Of a DNA stretch of 64,000 bases, positions 1 through 11,625 are shown piece by piece. The stretch's first letter is position 1. Each line of letters opens with the position of its first letter. A model generated the notes under the pieces. That model was given only the letters and a program-made list of their open reading frames with translations, was not told where the DNA came from and did no database searches. Origin of the DNA: Membranipora membranacea (lineage: Eukaryota; Bryozoa; Gymnolaemata; Cheilostomatida; Membraniporidae). The stretch spans positions 23,660,283 to 23,724,282 of the forward strand of contig OU612066.1 in NCBI GenBank assembly GCA_914767715.1, given 5' to 3'. A program made the translations under genes and the position numbers.

Positions 1-1640
1 GAAATTGATGGTCATACAGGCAGTAGTCACATAGCCAGAAGACCATTTGAAGTTGCTCAATCTAAGTTTGACACCTGTCAATCTGAGTCATCAATCGGAT
101 TCATAACGTATGTCCACTAAGCATTCAAAAAGACTTGGAAACCAACAAGCTAAAAAGACGCTCAGGCCTCGTCTTCAAAGAGTCTTCTTTATAAGTAAAA
201 TGAAACCAATCACATGCTGCTCACTGCCTTCCTATGAGGGCTTCATCCATAATCCTGCAGGCAAGGATGCCCCTTGTTGTGCTTGCATTTGATTGACTAG
301 TGTTTTGGAATGGACATTTTTCCCTCTGAACATCTTTTTTGATACAACAAGAAATTTGAAAGACCAGGTTAATCAAATTAAGTATTACTTGTCAGTATAA
401 TCTCTATAGCTTTGACTTATTCGAAGATATTTTCCAACAGCCAAGTCTTTTGTTACGAAGCCAGAGGAAGTTGTATCTCTGGCCCTATAGTAATATTAAT
501 CGTTATACTTTATTTTAATTAAAACTGATGAGGCGGCAATATCTATTCCAAGTCAGCAACTAAAGTCTAATCATGTATGTTGGTTAGAGGCTTTGAGTTT
601 GTTAACAAATAAATTTAAATTAATGCATTCTTATCATGGTAGTAAATTGTTTATAGAGATCTCTATTAATTGCCTATGGATGTATGTGAATTATTTAGGA
701 TATATAATTATGTCAAGACGTATTCATTATATTGCCCTACCAAATATTATATAAAACTCTCTGCCCTGCCCTTTTTGCTGTCGTATTATTCTACATGGAG
801 GAGCTGTGTTCATGTAAACAGCTGGTTTCTATAATTTCTTCACTAATCACAAATTGTAAGGATTAAAATAAACTTTGGTATTTGAGTACTATGTTAATTA
901 TAATGGAATATGGTATTTGACTGGTTGCTTATTCTGACAACGAATTTAATTTCATGTATGAACTGGCTTTATCGCATTAGAGATGTTACAACGTTTTTGA
1001 TGGCTGAGCTAATTTGATTGCTAGAAACTTCAAAACAGGCTTTTATTATTCTTATAGATATATTACATCCTATTCTTTGGTTGAAAATAATATTTGATGA
1101 GCCCGAAGTGGCTTTTACTGTCACGTCATGATGCGTGTGGTTTTTAAAATTTGATGATATAATGCGAAAATTTGAGCAACGATTTGAGACAGATCGAATT
1201 ATTAAGAGCCAATTGTTTTGCTATTTCCACTGGAGTGCTGCCTAAATGACATACAAATCAATCTTCAGCAGTATAACAAATGTATCAAGATCTGCACTGA
1301 CCATCAAAGGTAGATACATTTAGAGTCATTTTTACATAACGTCAAACATGCTGTCAAAAGTATTGTGATTGAAATGACTTACAGTTTTTTACTAGGTATG
1401 ATATCAAGCACTAGATGATAAAATAGCACGGCAATTACAATTTTATATGTTTGAATTTTCCTTTTCAGCTGGTCAGCTATCTTCCATTCCATCAGATATT
1501 AACTCGGCATCATGATGATGATTATTGTGTGTGATAGATGTTGGATGAAATATATTCATGGATAAGGGGAGCATATCCGGCCCTGAGCAAGCATATGGCA
1601 ATTTATGTATGATTCCTGGAAACAATAATTCATTTCAATG
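1..1640 (+). repeat. Duplicon copy A: 3' flank of the peptide gene unit
   Basis: This stretch matches about 19925-21531 (copy C) in the same orientation with only scattered differences. Its first ~550 bases also match the reverse complement of 10900-11340 (copy B). In copy C this region starts about 300 bases downstream of the peptide gene's stop codon, so a third gene copy may lie just left of the window; that is inference. Relative to C, A keeps a ~40-base segment near 1207-1250 that C lacks, and A lacks ~60 bases at the satellite junction near 1665. A segment at about 970-1400 is related to the left arm of the foldback element at 7529-8641. No coding region is supported here. Confidence 0.85.
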
Positions 1641-2587
1641 CCAGCATATCGGACATGGTTTTTTAGTGCAAAAGTGATTTCATATTTGAAACGAGCGAGA
1701 GTTGCTCCTGCTTCTGAGGTAAGTTTGAAGCAAATCTATTTTTTAATCCGAGCGAAAAAAAAGCATGATACCCACCTTTGGTATGTTTTTGAATTTTTTT
1801 TGTCAGCGTTATTACCCCTCCAGCTTGTCTCAGGATCCTTATATTCTGCAGTTTGAATAAGGTCAATGGGGGCTCTGACTGGTCAGTGTTTGATATTATT
1901 CCGACAGACTTTGTATTTTTTCATGCTGCCGTATGACATGTTTTTTAGTGCAAAAGTCAGCCTTGTTAAATCAGACGCTGACAGAGAACGGATGACTGCA
2001 GAGCCAAACGGATTTCATATTTAAAACGAGCGAGAGTTGCATCTGCTTCTGAGGTAAGTTTGAAGCTAATCTGTTTTTTAATCCGAGCGAAAAAAAACCA
2101 TGATACCCACTCTTGGTATATTTATGAATATTTTAAGTCAGGGCTATTACCCCTCCAGCTTGTCTAAGGATCTTTATATTCTGCAGTTTGAATAAGGTCA
2201 ATGGGGGCTCTAACTGGTCAGTGTTTCATATTATTCCGACAGACTTTGTATTTTTCACGCTGCTGTATGACATGTTTTTTTAGTGCAAAAGTCAGCCTCG
2301 TTAAATCGAACGCCGACGGAGAACGGATAACTGCAGAGCCAAACGGATTTCATATTTGAAACGAGCGAGAGTTGCTTCTGCTTCTGAGGTAAGTTTGAAG
2401 CAAATATATTTTTTAATCGGAGCGAAAAAAAAGCATGATACCCACCCTTGGTATATTTTTGAATTTTTTAAGTCAGCGTTATTACCCCTCCAGCTTGTCT
2501 CAGGATCTTTATATTCTGCAGTTTGAATAAGGTCAATGGGGGCTCTAACTGGTCAGTGTTTGATATTATTCTGACAGACTTTGTATT
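1641..2587 (+). repeat. Short satellite array, ~2.7 monomers of the ~336-bp family
   Basis: Monomers carry the same landmarks as the main array: the block with GTCAGCGTTATTACCCCTCC, two PstI sites (CTGCAG) per monomer, and the GAGGTAAGT segment. The first monomer has an internal deletion. The array follows copy A in the same orientation as the main array, and is cut off at 2587 where LINE-derived sequence begins. The monomers are more diverged from each other than most neighbouring monomers of the main array. Confidence 0.9.
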
Positions 2588-2639
2588 TTGTGTAAAATTA
2601 TGAAATAGGTATTGTCCCCTACTTAGTAGTGTGGGTAAA

Positions 2640-4330
2640 TTTCAAAGCAATCTACCAGCTGTGACAGAAAATTTCCTTGTGAGCAGATACAATAATTGTG
2701 ATCGCTCTTTTTTGAATTTTCTCAATTGTTCCAGTGGCCTTTTGTGTAGTATCTAGGTAAATTGCTGAGCAATACTCTAATATTGGTCGGACAATGCTTT
2801 TTTGCAAGTTTTAAGGGATTCTTCAACATTCATGCATTTTTAAGTTTAGAAATAAGATAGATTAGTTTGTTTGCTCTAGTTGCAACATCAGTAGCATGAG
2901 TATGAAATGCGAGGCCTGTCTCGAGAGCAACTCCCAGAACATTGATTGAGAGCTGTGATCCAATTTTTTGTGTTTTGAAAACTCAAGTGGTAATAATTTT
3001 TTAGATTCCTGTTTGAGAAAATACAAAATTGTGTTTTCTGAACGTTTAGTTTTAGGAGATGACTGTTATACCACTGAGATGCACCTTCCAATAAAGTATT
3101 GGATTTTTCTAGAACCTCTGGTATACTTTTTGCCTCCCTGAATAACAAAGTGTTGTCTGCTTAAGCAAATGAGTTTTCAAAAGACATTAACAATCCATTG
3201 ATAGCAAGGTTGAAGAGAATGGGGCTGAGAATGGAGCCTTGTGGGACTCCGGATTTGATTGGTAGTGAATTTGATTTTGACTCTCTGACTTTTATGATTT
3301 GGGATCTGCTGGTTAGGTATGATTCTAGGAGCATTACTGAGGAGGGTGAGAATTGCCTTTTGCCTAGGGTGTGCAAAAGAAGTTTTTTGGTTAACGGTGT
3401 CAGAGGCATTTCGGATATGGCTCCAATGTAGCAGGGAGCAGTCTGATCCAGTTTTGTTTTCCATTCTTGTAGCACAGAAAGCAGCATTTGTTCAGTAGAG
3501 TGACTTTGTCTGAAGCCAAATTGTTTGTCACTCAGTGAATTAAATGCGATTTTTCCCACAGATTAGGGCTGAGCATTGCAATAGATATTTTCCCTTTGGC
3601 ATTACATTCTGAAACAAAATGGAATTTAGACTTTTTCCATAATTGGTGGTTACTGAAATTAGCGTCCAAAAGTATATAAGCAATGTTCAATGGATTTTGA
3701 GTGTCTTGCACGGTATTAGTAGAATAAGATTTTGGTATAGGCGCAGCCCTAAAATCAGGAAAAGATGGAAATTTAGTCTTTAGAGATGTTTTCCATAGTT
3801 TGTCAATAACTCAAAAAAGTCCCTACAAGAGTAAGTAGCTAAGAAGATTTGGTCAAAAGTTGGTGTGCTTAGCTGAAGCAGGACTGGAAATATTGGAAAG
3901 AAAAAAATCATATATGTTAACCATTGGCAATGATAGCGTTTTAATTCACTGTGCAGAGAACAGATTGTGTTTTTCAGTGAACAGCGTCATCTGGTTCTTC
4001 ATATCAGATTCAAATATTTTGGATAATATTGGGAGGGAGGAAATCGGCCGATAGTTTGATGGGTCATTTTTATCAACTTTCTTAAAAATTGGTGTCATGA
4101 CGGCAGATTTTAGGCAATCGGGAATTACTGAGGTATCATAATTATCAACAATTATTTTGTAAATCAATGCTTGGCATACCGCTTAATCCTCCTCGTTTGT
4201 TCGGTTTAAGTGATTTGATGAGTAGTGTTACAGTTTCACTGGTTATGGGAGTGAATGAGAAGGTTGGTTGGTTGACTACTGCTTGATTCATGTGTTTTTT
4301 TGGATCAAATTCTGATTGCTCACCGGCCTT
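2640..4330 (-). pseudogene. LINE reverse transcriptase remnant, interrupted
   Basis: Minus-strand motifs occur in order. There is a pre-RT stretch resembling ITSETVTLLIKSL around 4250-4200. RT block 0/1 with NDPSNYRPISSLPILSKIFES ends near 3952. After a 419-bp insertion come QFGFRQSHSTEQ and, in another frame, a decayed A-motif (ASDTVNQK). SGVPQGSILSPILF, the B motif, lies near 3240-3200. A C-terminal region with LEYCSAIY and IEKIQKRA lies near 2780-2690. The expected catalytic YADD box near 3170-3150 is damaged. Several frameshifts and stops make it non-functional. Confidence 0.85.
3533..3951 (-). mobile_element. 419-bp TIR-flanked insertion inside the LINE RT
   Basis: The RT reading breaks between the ...KHNLFS and SDKQFGF segments, which are normally adjacent in this family. 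The inserted piece is bounded by inverted repeats, CAGTGAATTAAATGC at 3533-3547 and GCGTTTTAATTCACTG at 3936-3951. This fits a small DNA transposon or MITE; a CAGTG terminus is seen in some hAT-like elements, but no clear target-site duplication is visible. Inside, the minus strand has an uninterrupted 92-codon frame from 3810 to 3535 (stop codon at 3534-3532), with no similarity I recognise. Confidence 0.5.
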
Positions 4331-4726
4331 GACAAATAATTCATTAAGCTAGCTAGCTATGTCTATTCCATCATTGTATGTAGTGTTTTTATAAACTATT
4401 TGCTCGATTGTTGTCTCAGATTTTCCTTTTTAAGTCATTGATTTTAAACATGAATGGAAACTTTTATCGCTTTCTGAGAGGGATTTACTTATATAGTTTT
4501 TCTTTGCCTCTCTTATTTGATTAGTTACACAGTTCCTCAATTTTTCTTATTGATCTATTTGGGCATCAGGTGGAGAGTGAACAGATTTGAAAACCTGTTT
4601 ATAGTATTTGTTTCTGAGGGTGATAAAATGTAGTATTTCTGGTGTTAGCCATTTGTTTTTCTTGCAACGCACTCAATTTGTTTTTTCAGGTGCATGCTTG
4701 TCATCTATACTGATGATTAATTGATC

Positions 4727-5556
4727 TAATTTCTCTGTCCGTTAATGAATGGATAGGTTGGGATCTGATGCGATTTGCCGGAGTGGAAGATGAGAGCAGT
4801 CATTGTAAAAGTCCATAGAGTTTTAATCAGCAATCGTTTTGCCTTTAAAGGTTTGATTCTACCAATTTGAAGGAATGTGGCGTAGTGATCAAAAATAGAT
4901 CTGTCACATGTCAATATCTTACAGGCGTTCACTAATAAATCACAATTAACATAATTATGGTCTAACAAACTTTCGTTGCCAGGTTACTGGTGAAAGATGT
5001 ACCTGCAACTACTTGCTGAAGGCCAGCAGAAGTAAGGCACTGGTGAATGTGCTGTTTTTTCCTGGAGTTTGAATTCCAGTTGATGTTGAAGTCAAACCCA
5101 GTAAAATTACCTTTTATCCAATAAATTGTTTTTTTTCGCTCAGCAGTGTAATAAAATTGTGCTTATCAGAGTCTGGCGGAAGGTAAAATGAGGCCACTAT
5201 AAGAGGATCACTGTTTTGATGCATTTTTATATTAACCCAGACTGAGTCACACAATTGTCTAATTTTTTTTGTTGTTGTGAAAGTTTTGTGAAGTTAAATT
5301 TGGAATTTACATAAATTGCTGCTCCACCACCTCTGGTTTTTGTGGCCGATTTTCTGTCACATCTGCGGAGATTAAATCCTAATAAGCTGATCATTTGGTC
5401 AGGTAATTCTGGTTTGAGCCAGGTTTCTGAAACAGAGAAAATATCAGTGCAATTTGCTAAATTAAGACTTTCATAATAGTGAATTTTTTTATAAAGGGAC
5501 TTAATGTTGGTTTGATGTTGAGGTCTGTCAGGTAGCTGTAGATTGAGATTACCCAT
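4727..5556 (-). pseudogene. LINE APE-type endonuclease remnant
   Basis: The first open part (5556 to 5227) carries the endonuclease landmarks: N-x-x-SL-x-K near the N-terminus, the SETWL block that holds the catalytic glutamate, and the RRCDR...GGGAAIYV block. Further stops and frame changes follow. After these, the conserved LLDHNYVN-like segment and a DHYATF segment (family S/T-DH, with F replacing the usual S before DH) appear at about 4970-4850. In active LINEs this domain nicks the target DNA to prime reverse transcription. The breaks and the altered last motif argue it is inactive. Confidence 0.8.
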
Positions 5557-6070
5557 AATTTTTTATTAGGCGTTCCACTCGCAGTATAAGGTTGATTGAA
5601 TCTAGAGAAATGCTATTTTTAATTGCATGCTCTAATTGTTCGTTTGTTTCGAATGTTATTTTTACTGTATGTAATGGCTTGCCTTCTTCGGATTTGAGTC
5701 GATAAATTGACACAGTTGTTCCACATGATTTTTCAACTCCCTTATTAAGTTGATCATCGAGGATGTAATTTGGGGCATCTTTCAAAGTGGCGGTGTTGTA
5801 GTTCGGTTTTATTGATTTCCTAGCGGTGCTGCCTCCTAGGTGGGTAGGTTTCCAGTTTTTTATTATAGTATTGGACAGTTTCTCATCTGAGAGCTTGACA
5901 ATGTATTTTGGGTCGGGTGAAGTTGGCTCATAAGGGTTAATGATCTTGATTAGTATTGGTTGGTTGGAGGTTGATGCGACGGCAGCTCTGACATTATCAT
6001 GGTTGACTTGGGAAATAAATTTAAATCTATAAATAACATGAAATCTTAATTTGATGAGAAGAGTGAACAT
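5549..6070 (-). pseudogene. LINE ORF1-like C-terminal region
   Basis: An open frame of 173 codons on the minus strand. The first ~20 residues are probably not native, because the ATG lies at the edge of recognisable LINE sequence. The C-terminal ~60 residues (around GTTVSIYRLKSEEGKPLHTV and the following VKITFE segment) resemble the RRM-like part of Jockey/CR1-type ORF1 proteins, which bind LINE RNA. The zinc knuckles that often follow are absent; the frame ends shortly after and the endonuclease begins with a few bases of overlap. It is most likely a truncated remnant. The family link is by pattern only. Confidence 0.5.
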
Positions 6071-7528
6071 ATCTATATTTGGAAGGAGTGATGCTTAGGA
6101 CTCATTCTTCTGACTTCATAGCCTTGCAAACTACATGAATTCAGAGATGCGGATAATTACTGATCGTTGTTTGTCAAACTTTTAAAAAAACCGTTCAAAA
6201 GTAAGCTGCCAGGGCTTGTTATTTTTTGCTAAAATTTAATGGTTGGTAAAACGACTAATTATAGCATCAACCAAATATTAAGGGGTTTGTACTCAAATGG
6301 CCACCATAACACATGTCAGTGTAATCTTATACTGAAGATTACCGCTATTGTTAAGGAGAAAAGACCTTTTTTATAGTCTTTAATTCTTCACACCCATCCA
6401 TCTTCACTTCCTTAATTTAAAGAGCAATTATTTAATTCGAAATTAATGCCTTATGATTGAAAACCACTTGTTATTGTTTCTCGAAGAGCCAGAGTTGAGC
6501 AAAATGAGTCTGACATAACATAGAATAATATAATCCTTAATGTAACAAAATGATATTGTCAGCGGTCTGCTGTTTGTGATTTTCATCTTTTTTGGGGTTC
6601 CTGTTAGCCCATTTCAACTTTGGTCTCCATCCTGATCTCAAGTGAAATGATGCCAATTTGTTAGTCATTGTTACAAATACACCTATTTTTATGCCCCATT
6701 GCGTTTCATATAAATCATCTGTCTTGCTAGCTCCAAAAGCTTGCTTCAAAAGCGATACTCGACATGAATTAAAAATGTAGCTCACAACCTGTTTTTGATA
6801 TCTCACAGCTGTAAATCCGAGGCAGTGCCACTTTTTTAGCAGGCCTGGAAAGAGCACCAAGCGAGATTTCCCCCATTTCTCTCTGCACATTTCCATGGCC
6901 AACATGATCCTCAATCAAAGGCTATATATACATTATGTAAAAGATTTAAGATCGTTTTAATCTTCAGATTTCAACTTTAATTTAATTATCCACTACAATT
7001 GTTTGGTTTGGTCAGCTAGTTTTCGATAAAACTTGAAATTACTTTTTGTAAGAGTAGTGGTACAACAGGCCCATCATTGGTCAAATGGGGTGTTGTACCT
7101 AAATTGAACACAAAGTGGCAAAGGATCATCAATCATTGTCATATGGCCTAAGTTGGGTACCCTTGCATCGTGCAAAGCTCGATGGAAGTCCGCTCATAAC
7201 ATGACTATTGTCATCTTTACATAATTTCTTCTGCCACTGAAACTCACCTTGTCAGACTTTACTGATCTCGGGTGATGTTGATCATAATCATATGTGTCTT
7301 CAGCGACGGCTCTATTTTTATTAAGACATACAAAGACAGAACATTTGAGCAGGGAGGATGGGATATCTCACCCTCCCTGATTTGAGTTAAATGTGGCTGT
7401 ATATTTTGAAGTAACCTTTCCTTGTCTAGTGGGGAGGTAGCTCACAATAATACACCCTAGACAAAATATTGAGGTCACATTCTTATGAGTAATGGGTGAG
7501 GTTATTGCCAAGATGTGATTTCACCAGA
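6071..7528. other. Unique AT-rich sequence, no recognised gene
   Basis: Nothing conserved is recognised. The only longer open frame is on the minus strand, 6914-6537 (125 codons from an ATG). Its composition is unremarkable, it has no signal peptide or recognisable motif, and its C-terminal ~30 residues are lysine- and asparagine-rich. It may be chance, or a decayed exon or transposon fragment. No splice or promoter support was found. Confidence 0.4.
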
Positions 7529-8641
7529 TTAAGGTAGAGACACGGGGTGAATAAATGTTGACTTTATATACACCGTTGGAAAGCTATCGAGCTACTGATG
7601 TTTAATAGTTCAACGAAAAATTGATTAGATGAAGTTGCGTTGTTTTATCAAAGAAATGAGGCAAAAAAGGCTGTTTTTAACAAAATGGCTGGCACAGCCA
7701 AATTGACTGCAAGAAATTTCCAAACAGGAGATATAGCTCATCATATTTGTAGGTCTAAAATATTATATTATGTGCTTAAAGTGACTTTTTACGTCGCGTC
7801 ATAACGTACCTGACTTTTTAAATTTGATGACAAAATGCAAAATTTAAACCAATTATCTAGGGCAGCTAATGATGTTGTAGCCAAAACTTTTCTAGTTTCA
7901 TCTAGAGTGTTCTTTAAATGACAAACACACAAAATTTTAGCATTATGGGTAATGTATCAAGATAAGGACTGACCCTCAAAAGTAGATACATTTTGTGTAA
8001 TTTTTAAATGAAGCCAAATATGCTGTCAAAAGCACCATTACTGAGGTAACAAAATATTTTTTTGGAAGTTCTCACATACGAATCCGCTTTGTTTAAGCAT
8101 AATACGTACAAGACATGCCAGCACAATTTGGCAGCGCTTTTCAGTTATCCTCGATTTGGGCACCACAGAATGCCCTTAAAAACCCCTCTTAATTTGGCTG
8201 TTTTGGGTGTTCTACAGTGCGCTATTCGAGGAAAACTGATACGCAGTGCCAAAGTCTGTTGGCATTTCCTGTATGTACCATGCTTAATCAAAGCGGCTTC
8301 GTATGTGAGAAATCCGAAAAAAAAATCGTGTGGCAACAATAGTGGTCATTTCAACGCTATGTTTGACGTTCTGTAAAATTAACACAAAACCTATATACCT
8401 TTTAATATCCATGCTGATCTTGATACAGAAGAATAATTATTACCCGCTTAGAAATTTCAATCAATCAAATTGTCTCGGCCATCCACTTTTCTAAATACAA
8501 TTTTTTGGCCTCATTTCCTCGATAAAAAACGCAACGTCATCCAATGAAATTTTTGGTGTACTATTGAGCATCAGTAGCTCCGCAGCTTTCCAACGATGCA
8601 TAGAAAGTCTATATTTGCTGAACCCCGTGTCTCTACCTTAA
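7529..8641. mobile_element. Foldback element with long inverted repeats (~1.1 kb)
   Basis: Both ends carry the same inverted terminus: AAGGTAGAGACACGGGGT at 7531-7548 and its complement at 8622-8639. The arms stay recognisably complementary inwards. The GGAAAGCT, GAGCTACTGATG and GAAATGAGGC blocks recur at 7577-7665 and 8506-8594. The inner arms at about 8054-8185 and 8195-8325 share TCTCACATACGAA. The left arm has ~210 extra bases (about 7730-7935) that the right arm lacks. That extra part and the neighbouring bases resemble segments at 970-1400 (copy A) and 20940-21270 (copy C). Open frames across the inner repeat are products of the symmetry. No transposase is seen, so it looks non-autonomous. 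Confidence 0.75.
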
Positions 8642-8985
8642 ATGCTGCTTAAATTGATCAAAGGAGAGAAAGCCAGCTAACGTTAATTTATTGAAGAAAT
8701 TGAGCAGGGAGAAATCAGGAAAATGTGTGAGAGATGAAAATCCTACATTAAAATGGTCTAACATTTTAGACACCTCATGACCTGGGAATTATGCATGGCC
8801 AAGTGAACCTTAGTAGCTTATTAGGTTGTGGGAGTGCTGTCTCAGGTTGTAGCTAATCGATCTTCCTGTGCAAGCTCTGCTAGAAGTTCCCACAATAATG
8901 ATTGATGAAACCATATTGCAATAGAGGTGAGGGGTATTTGATTGTTTTCTTTCTACTGAAAAGAAGAAGGCCATTCGAAGACTAG
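8642..8985. other. No recognised feature
   Basis: Unique AT-rich sequence between the foldback element and the start of duplicon D. Nothing further is seen. Confidence 0.4.
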
Positions 8986-9360
8986 GCCTGAACCATGACT
9001 TTGACTTGTTGATACGTCAAGACAAACATTGAATCTGTGAACCTGATTGACAACTCAGATTGTCAGGCCTCAATCTTGGATGGAGAAACCTGATTACTAC
9101 GTAGTGCTGATGAATGACAATGTTTAAATAAAGTTGAGTTATTCAGCGGCAGCAGCAGATAATGCGAACATGAAAGATAATAATACTGTACATTTATTCA
9201 GTAGATGGATGTTTTTGTTAAAAAAAAATTCAGGTTTACAATATTTTTACGCAAAATGTTAAGACTTATGATAACATTGATGGTAAATGTTGTCAAAATA
9301 ATCATAATTTCTATTTTCAGTATTAATAACATTATATTATATTTTAGCTAGGGTAGCTAG

Positions 9361-9927
9361 TGACTATCTATAGCAACAGCGGCACTATTGCAATTTCCTC
9401 CTGTCCATCCGACTTTTCGGCAGGGGTTCTCTTACTCTTTTGCCTCACAACCAGTCTTACTCCAGTCATTACCAGTACATGTCGGGGTGTCGCAACCTTG
9501 GCAGGTTATCTCTGCAGATTTCACTGTGGAAAGAGAATCAACTGTTTATTACTCTCTCTGAACAGCAAGTTATATTTATAAGTAATAGTTACAGTTCACA
9601 AAGAGGTGCACACACACACCCTCAGTGGTAGGGTTTAGGGCACCTTGCAACTCTCTAAAGAGCTTATCCAATCTCCCGGATTCTACTGGATGGATAGATG
9701 GTGTTGACACTATTGAAGCCAGAGGTTAATAATATTATTTGCTCCAAAATATTGAGTAATTGGAAATTGATAAATAGACGCTAGAAGTTATCAAGCTAAC
9801 CATAAAAAAACCTATTTTGAGTGGCGCACTGTTAGAAATCATTTATAAATGAATTATAATACTTATCAACTGCCATCAGAACTGTTGCAGTCACCATGAT
9901 GAACATAAGTCTTGTAAGATTAGGCAT
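9361..9927 (-). pseudogene. Pseudogene of the ten-cysteine secreted peptide (copy D)
   Basis: Exon 1 is at 9927-9867: an ATG and a 20-codon signal-peptide segment with two amino-acid changes from B/C (Ala2 to Pro, Ile13 to Thr). The base after the exon has changed so that the donor GTAAGT reads ATAAGT. Exon 2 starts at 9523 after an intact CAG acceptor. An in-frame TAA at 9434-9432 replaces the codon for the fourth mature cysteine of B/C. A further 4-base deletion in the last cysteine cluster shifts the frame. Before the stop the residues match B/C closely, with one extra cysteine where B/C have serine. Three independent lesions make loss of function very likely. A TATA box is still present upstream. 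Confidence 0.85.
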
Positions 9928-10185
9928 AATTTTGAAATAAAGAGGTCTTGTTTGTACCCTGGAATAAAAAATACAGGCTTTATGATTTGTTCGTTTTGAG
10001 ATGTGTTAATATGCAAGTATGAGTAGCCAATCCGTATGAGACCTACTAATAAAGAAATATAGTTTGTAACAGTTGCAACATCATAATACTGCTTAAAATA
10101 TCTAAAGCTAAAGAGTTACATTGCTTACTTAGAGCAGAGGTGTCCACTGAATAAGTTGCAATGAGTTACCCCTGCACCGTTGTTG

Positions 10186-10193
10186 CATTTATA
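10186..10193 (-). promoter_or_regulatory. TATA box of pseudogene D
   Basis: TATAAATG on the minus strand, in the position equivalent to TATAAAAG of genes B and C. The surrounding bases (GCTCCTATAAA) are conserved in all three copies, which supports a real core promoter. Confidence 0.65.
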
Positions 10194-10200
10194 GGAGCGC

Positions 10201-10889
10201 CAACAGTCGGCTTACAACATAGATGACTGACCCATTAAATGGTTTCCCCCACGCTAGTGTCAAATAAATTCCTTCATTCAGGCAATTACTCAATCACCAT
10301 GGCTTCACAAATGACAAAATAATCTAAAGGAATGTTGATGGATAGCATTTGTGGAAATCACAAAAGGCTGTTATTACTACTTATCTCAATGGCTTATTGT
10401 CTTAAAAGCACAATAGTTAACAGTGTGTCAGGAAGTGCTGTACCATTAATGGGGTAATGTTGAGGCTGAAAGTCATTATTGGCCGGATAACAATTGGCTA
10501 TTGGAACCAGGGTTAATTGATCTTCAAATCACACAAGTGTTGAGCGATATCACACAGGATGTAAATATCTTTGTGTGCATCAAAAAGTCATATCTTCTAC
10601 CACACCCTTAAACAATAAAATTTTTTATCGGCCTTGAAAGACTTCATCCTGTTTGACTAAAAACTAAAGTCTAAAGTGGTCTGATATCCTGGTCCTACCA
10701 TGCGATATACTAAATGATATATTGTTGTAACTGACTGGTTTTGGTCCTGCTTTATATACTGTCTTTTCTTCTTGGATTTTTGAAAATGCTCAAATATTCA
10801 AATGGCCTCCCTGTCATAACAGTGAAATACTTCTCTATGCGCTTCAGACTGCCATGCTGGTCAATAAAGTCAATAAGGCAGACCAGGCC
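10201..10889. other. No recognised feature
   Basis: Unique sequence between duplicons D and B. Short open frames overlap on both strands at 10741-10959, with no conserved content and no support. Confidence 0.4.
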
Positions 10890-11625
10890 GAAGCTGATAG
10901 AATGCATTGTTTTAAATTTATTTGTTAACAAACTCAAAGACTTTAAACAACATACATGATTGGACTTTAGTTGCTGACTTGGAATAGATATTGCCGCCTC
11001 ATCAGTTTTAATTAAAATAAAGTATAACGATTAATATTACTAGAGGGCCAGAGATACAACTTCCTCTGGTTGCGTAACAAAAGACTTGGCTGTTGGACAA
11101 TATCTTCAAATAAGTCAAAGCTATAGAGATTATACTGACAAATAATACTTAATTTGAGTAAACTGGTCTTTCAAATTTCTTATTGCATCACAAAAGATGT
11201 TCAGAAGGAAAAAGTCTTTTTGAATGCTTAGTGGACATACGTTATGAATCCGATTGATGACTCAGATTGACAGGTGTCAAACTTAGATCGAGCAACTTCA
11301 AATGGTCTTTTGGCTATGTGACTACTGCCTGTATGACCATCAATTTCTGAATGTAAGTGTTTGCAAATGAACTGTGTCAGGTTTTTAAAAAGTACTGAAT
11401 GACAAATCTTGAATAAAGTTGAGTACTCTTGCAGCAGCAGATAATGCAAACACAAAAGATAATAATAATGCACATTTATTCAGAAGATAGTATTTATTGT
11501 AAAAATCAAAGGGTGTTAAAATCTACAGATGATTTTTCACAAAAAATAAAGATCAATTTACTACATTGATGGTTAATGTAGTCAAAACAAGGATTATTCA
11601 TGTTTTCAGCATTATCAAGAATAAT

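Larger units (their letters stand above)
2588..6070 (-). mobile_element. Degenerate non-LTR retrotransposon (LINE, CR1/Jockey-like)
   Basis: Reading the minus strand from 6070 towards 2588 gives, in the usual LINE order, an ORF1-like C-terminal part, an APE-type endonuclease and a reverse transcriptase with its C-terminal domain, spread over several frames. Multiple stops and frameshifts show it is dead. The 3' end abuts satellite sequence at about 2588. The 5' end is unclear because nothing recognisable lies beyond 6070, so 5' truncation is likely. A 419-bp insertion interrupts the RT at 3533-3951. Assignment to the CR1/Jockey group rests on domain order and RT/endonuclease motif style; a subfamily cannot be given. 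Confidence 0.85.
8986..10200 (-). repeat. Duplicon copy D, oldest copy of the peptide gene unit
   Basis: On the minus strand it has the same order of parts as B and C: TATA box, 5' UTR splice donor region, signal-peptide exon, intron, cysteine-rich exon, 3' flank. Divergence is much higher than between B and C. The intron and 3' flank align only in patches, for example the AATAAAGTTGAGT region at about 9130 and the GCAGCAGCAGATAATGC block. It therefore represents an older duplication than the A/B/C set. Confidence 0.75.

Noticed and set aside
110-292. 60-codon plus-strand frame with several cysteines in copy A
   Set aside because: The equivalent place in copy C (from 20034) has small indels that break the frame, so it is not conserved between duplicons.
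6537-6914. 125-codon minus-strand frame as a gene
   Set aside because: No recognisable domain, signal peptide, splice sites or promoter; length alone is not convincing in a 64-kb AT-rich window.
8062-8376. 104-codon and 64-codon frames on opposite strands
   Set aside because: They lie in the inner inverted repeat of the foldback element, and their similar peptides on the two strands simply reflect the symmetry.
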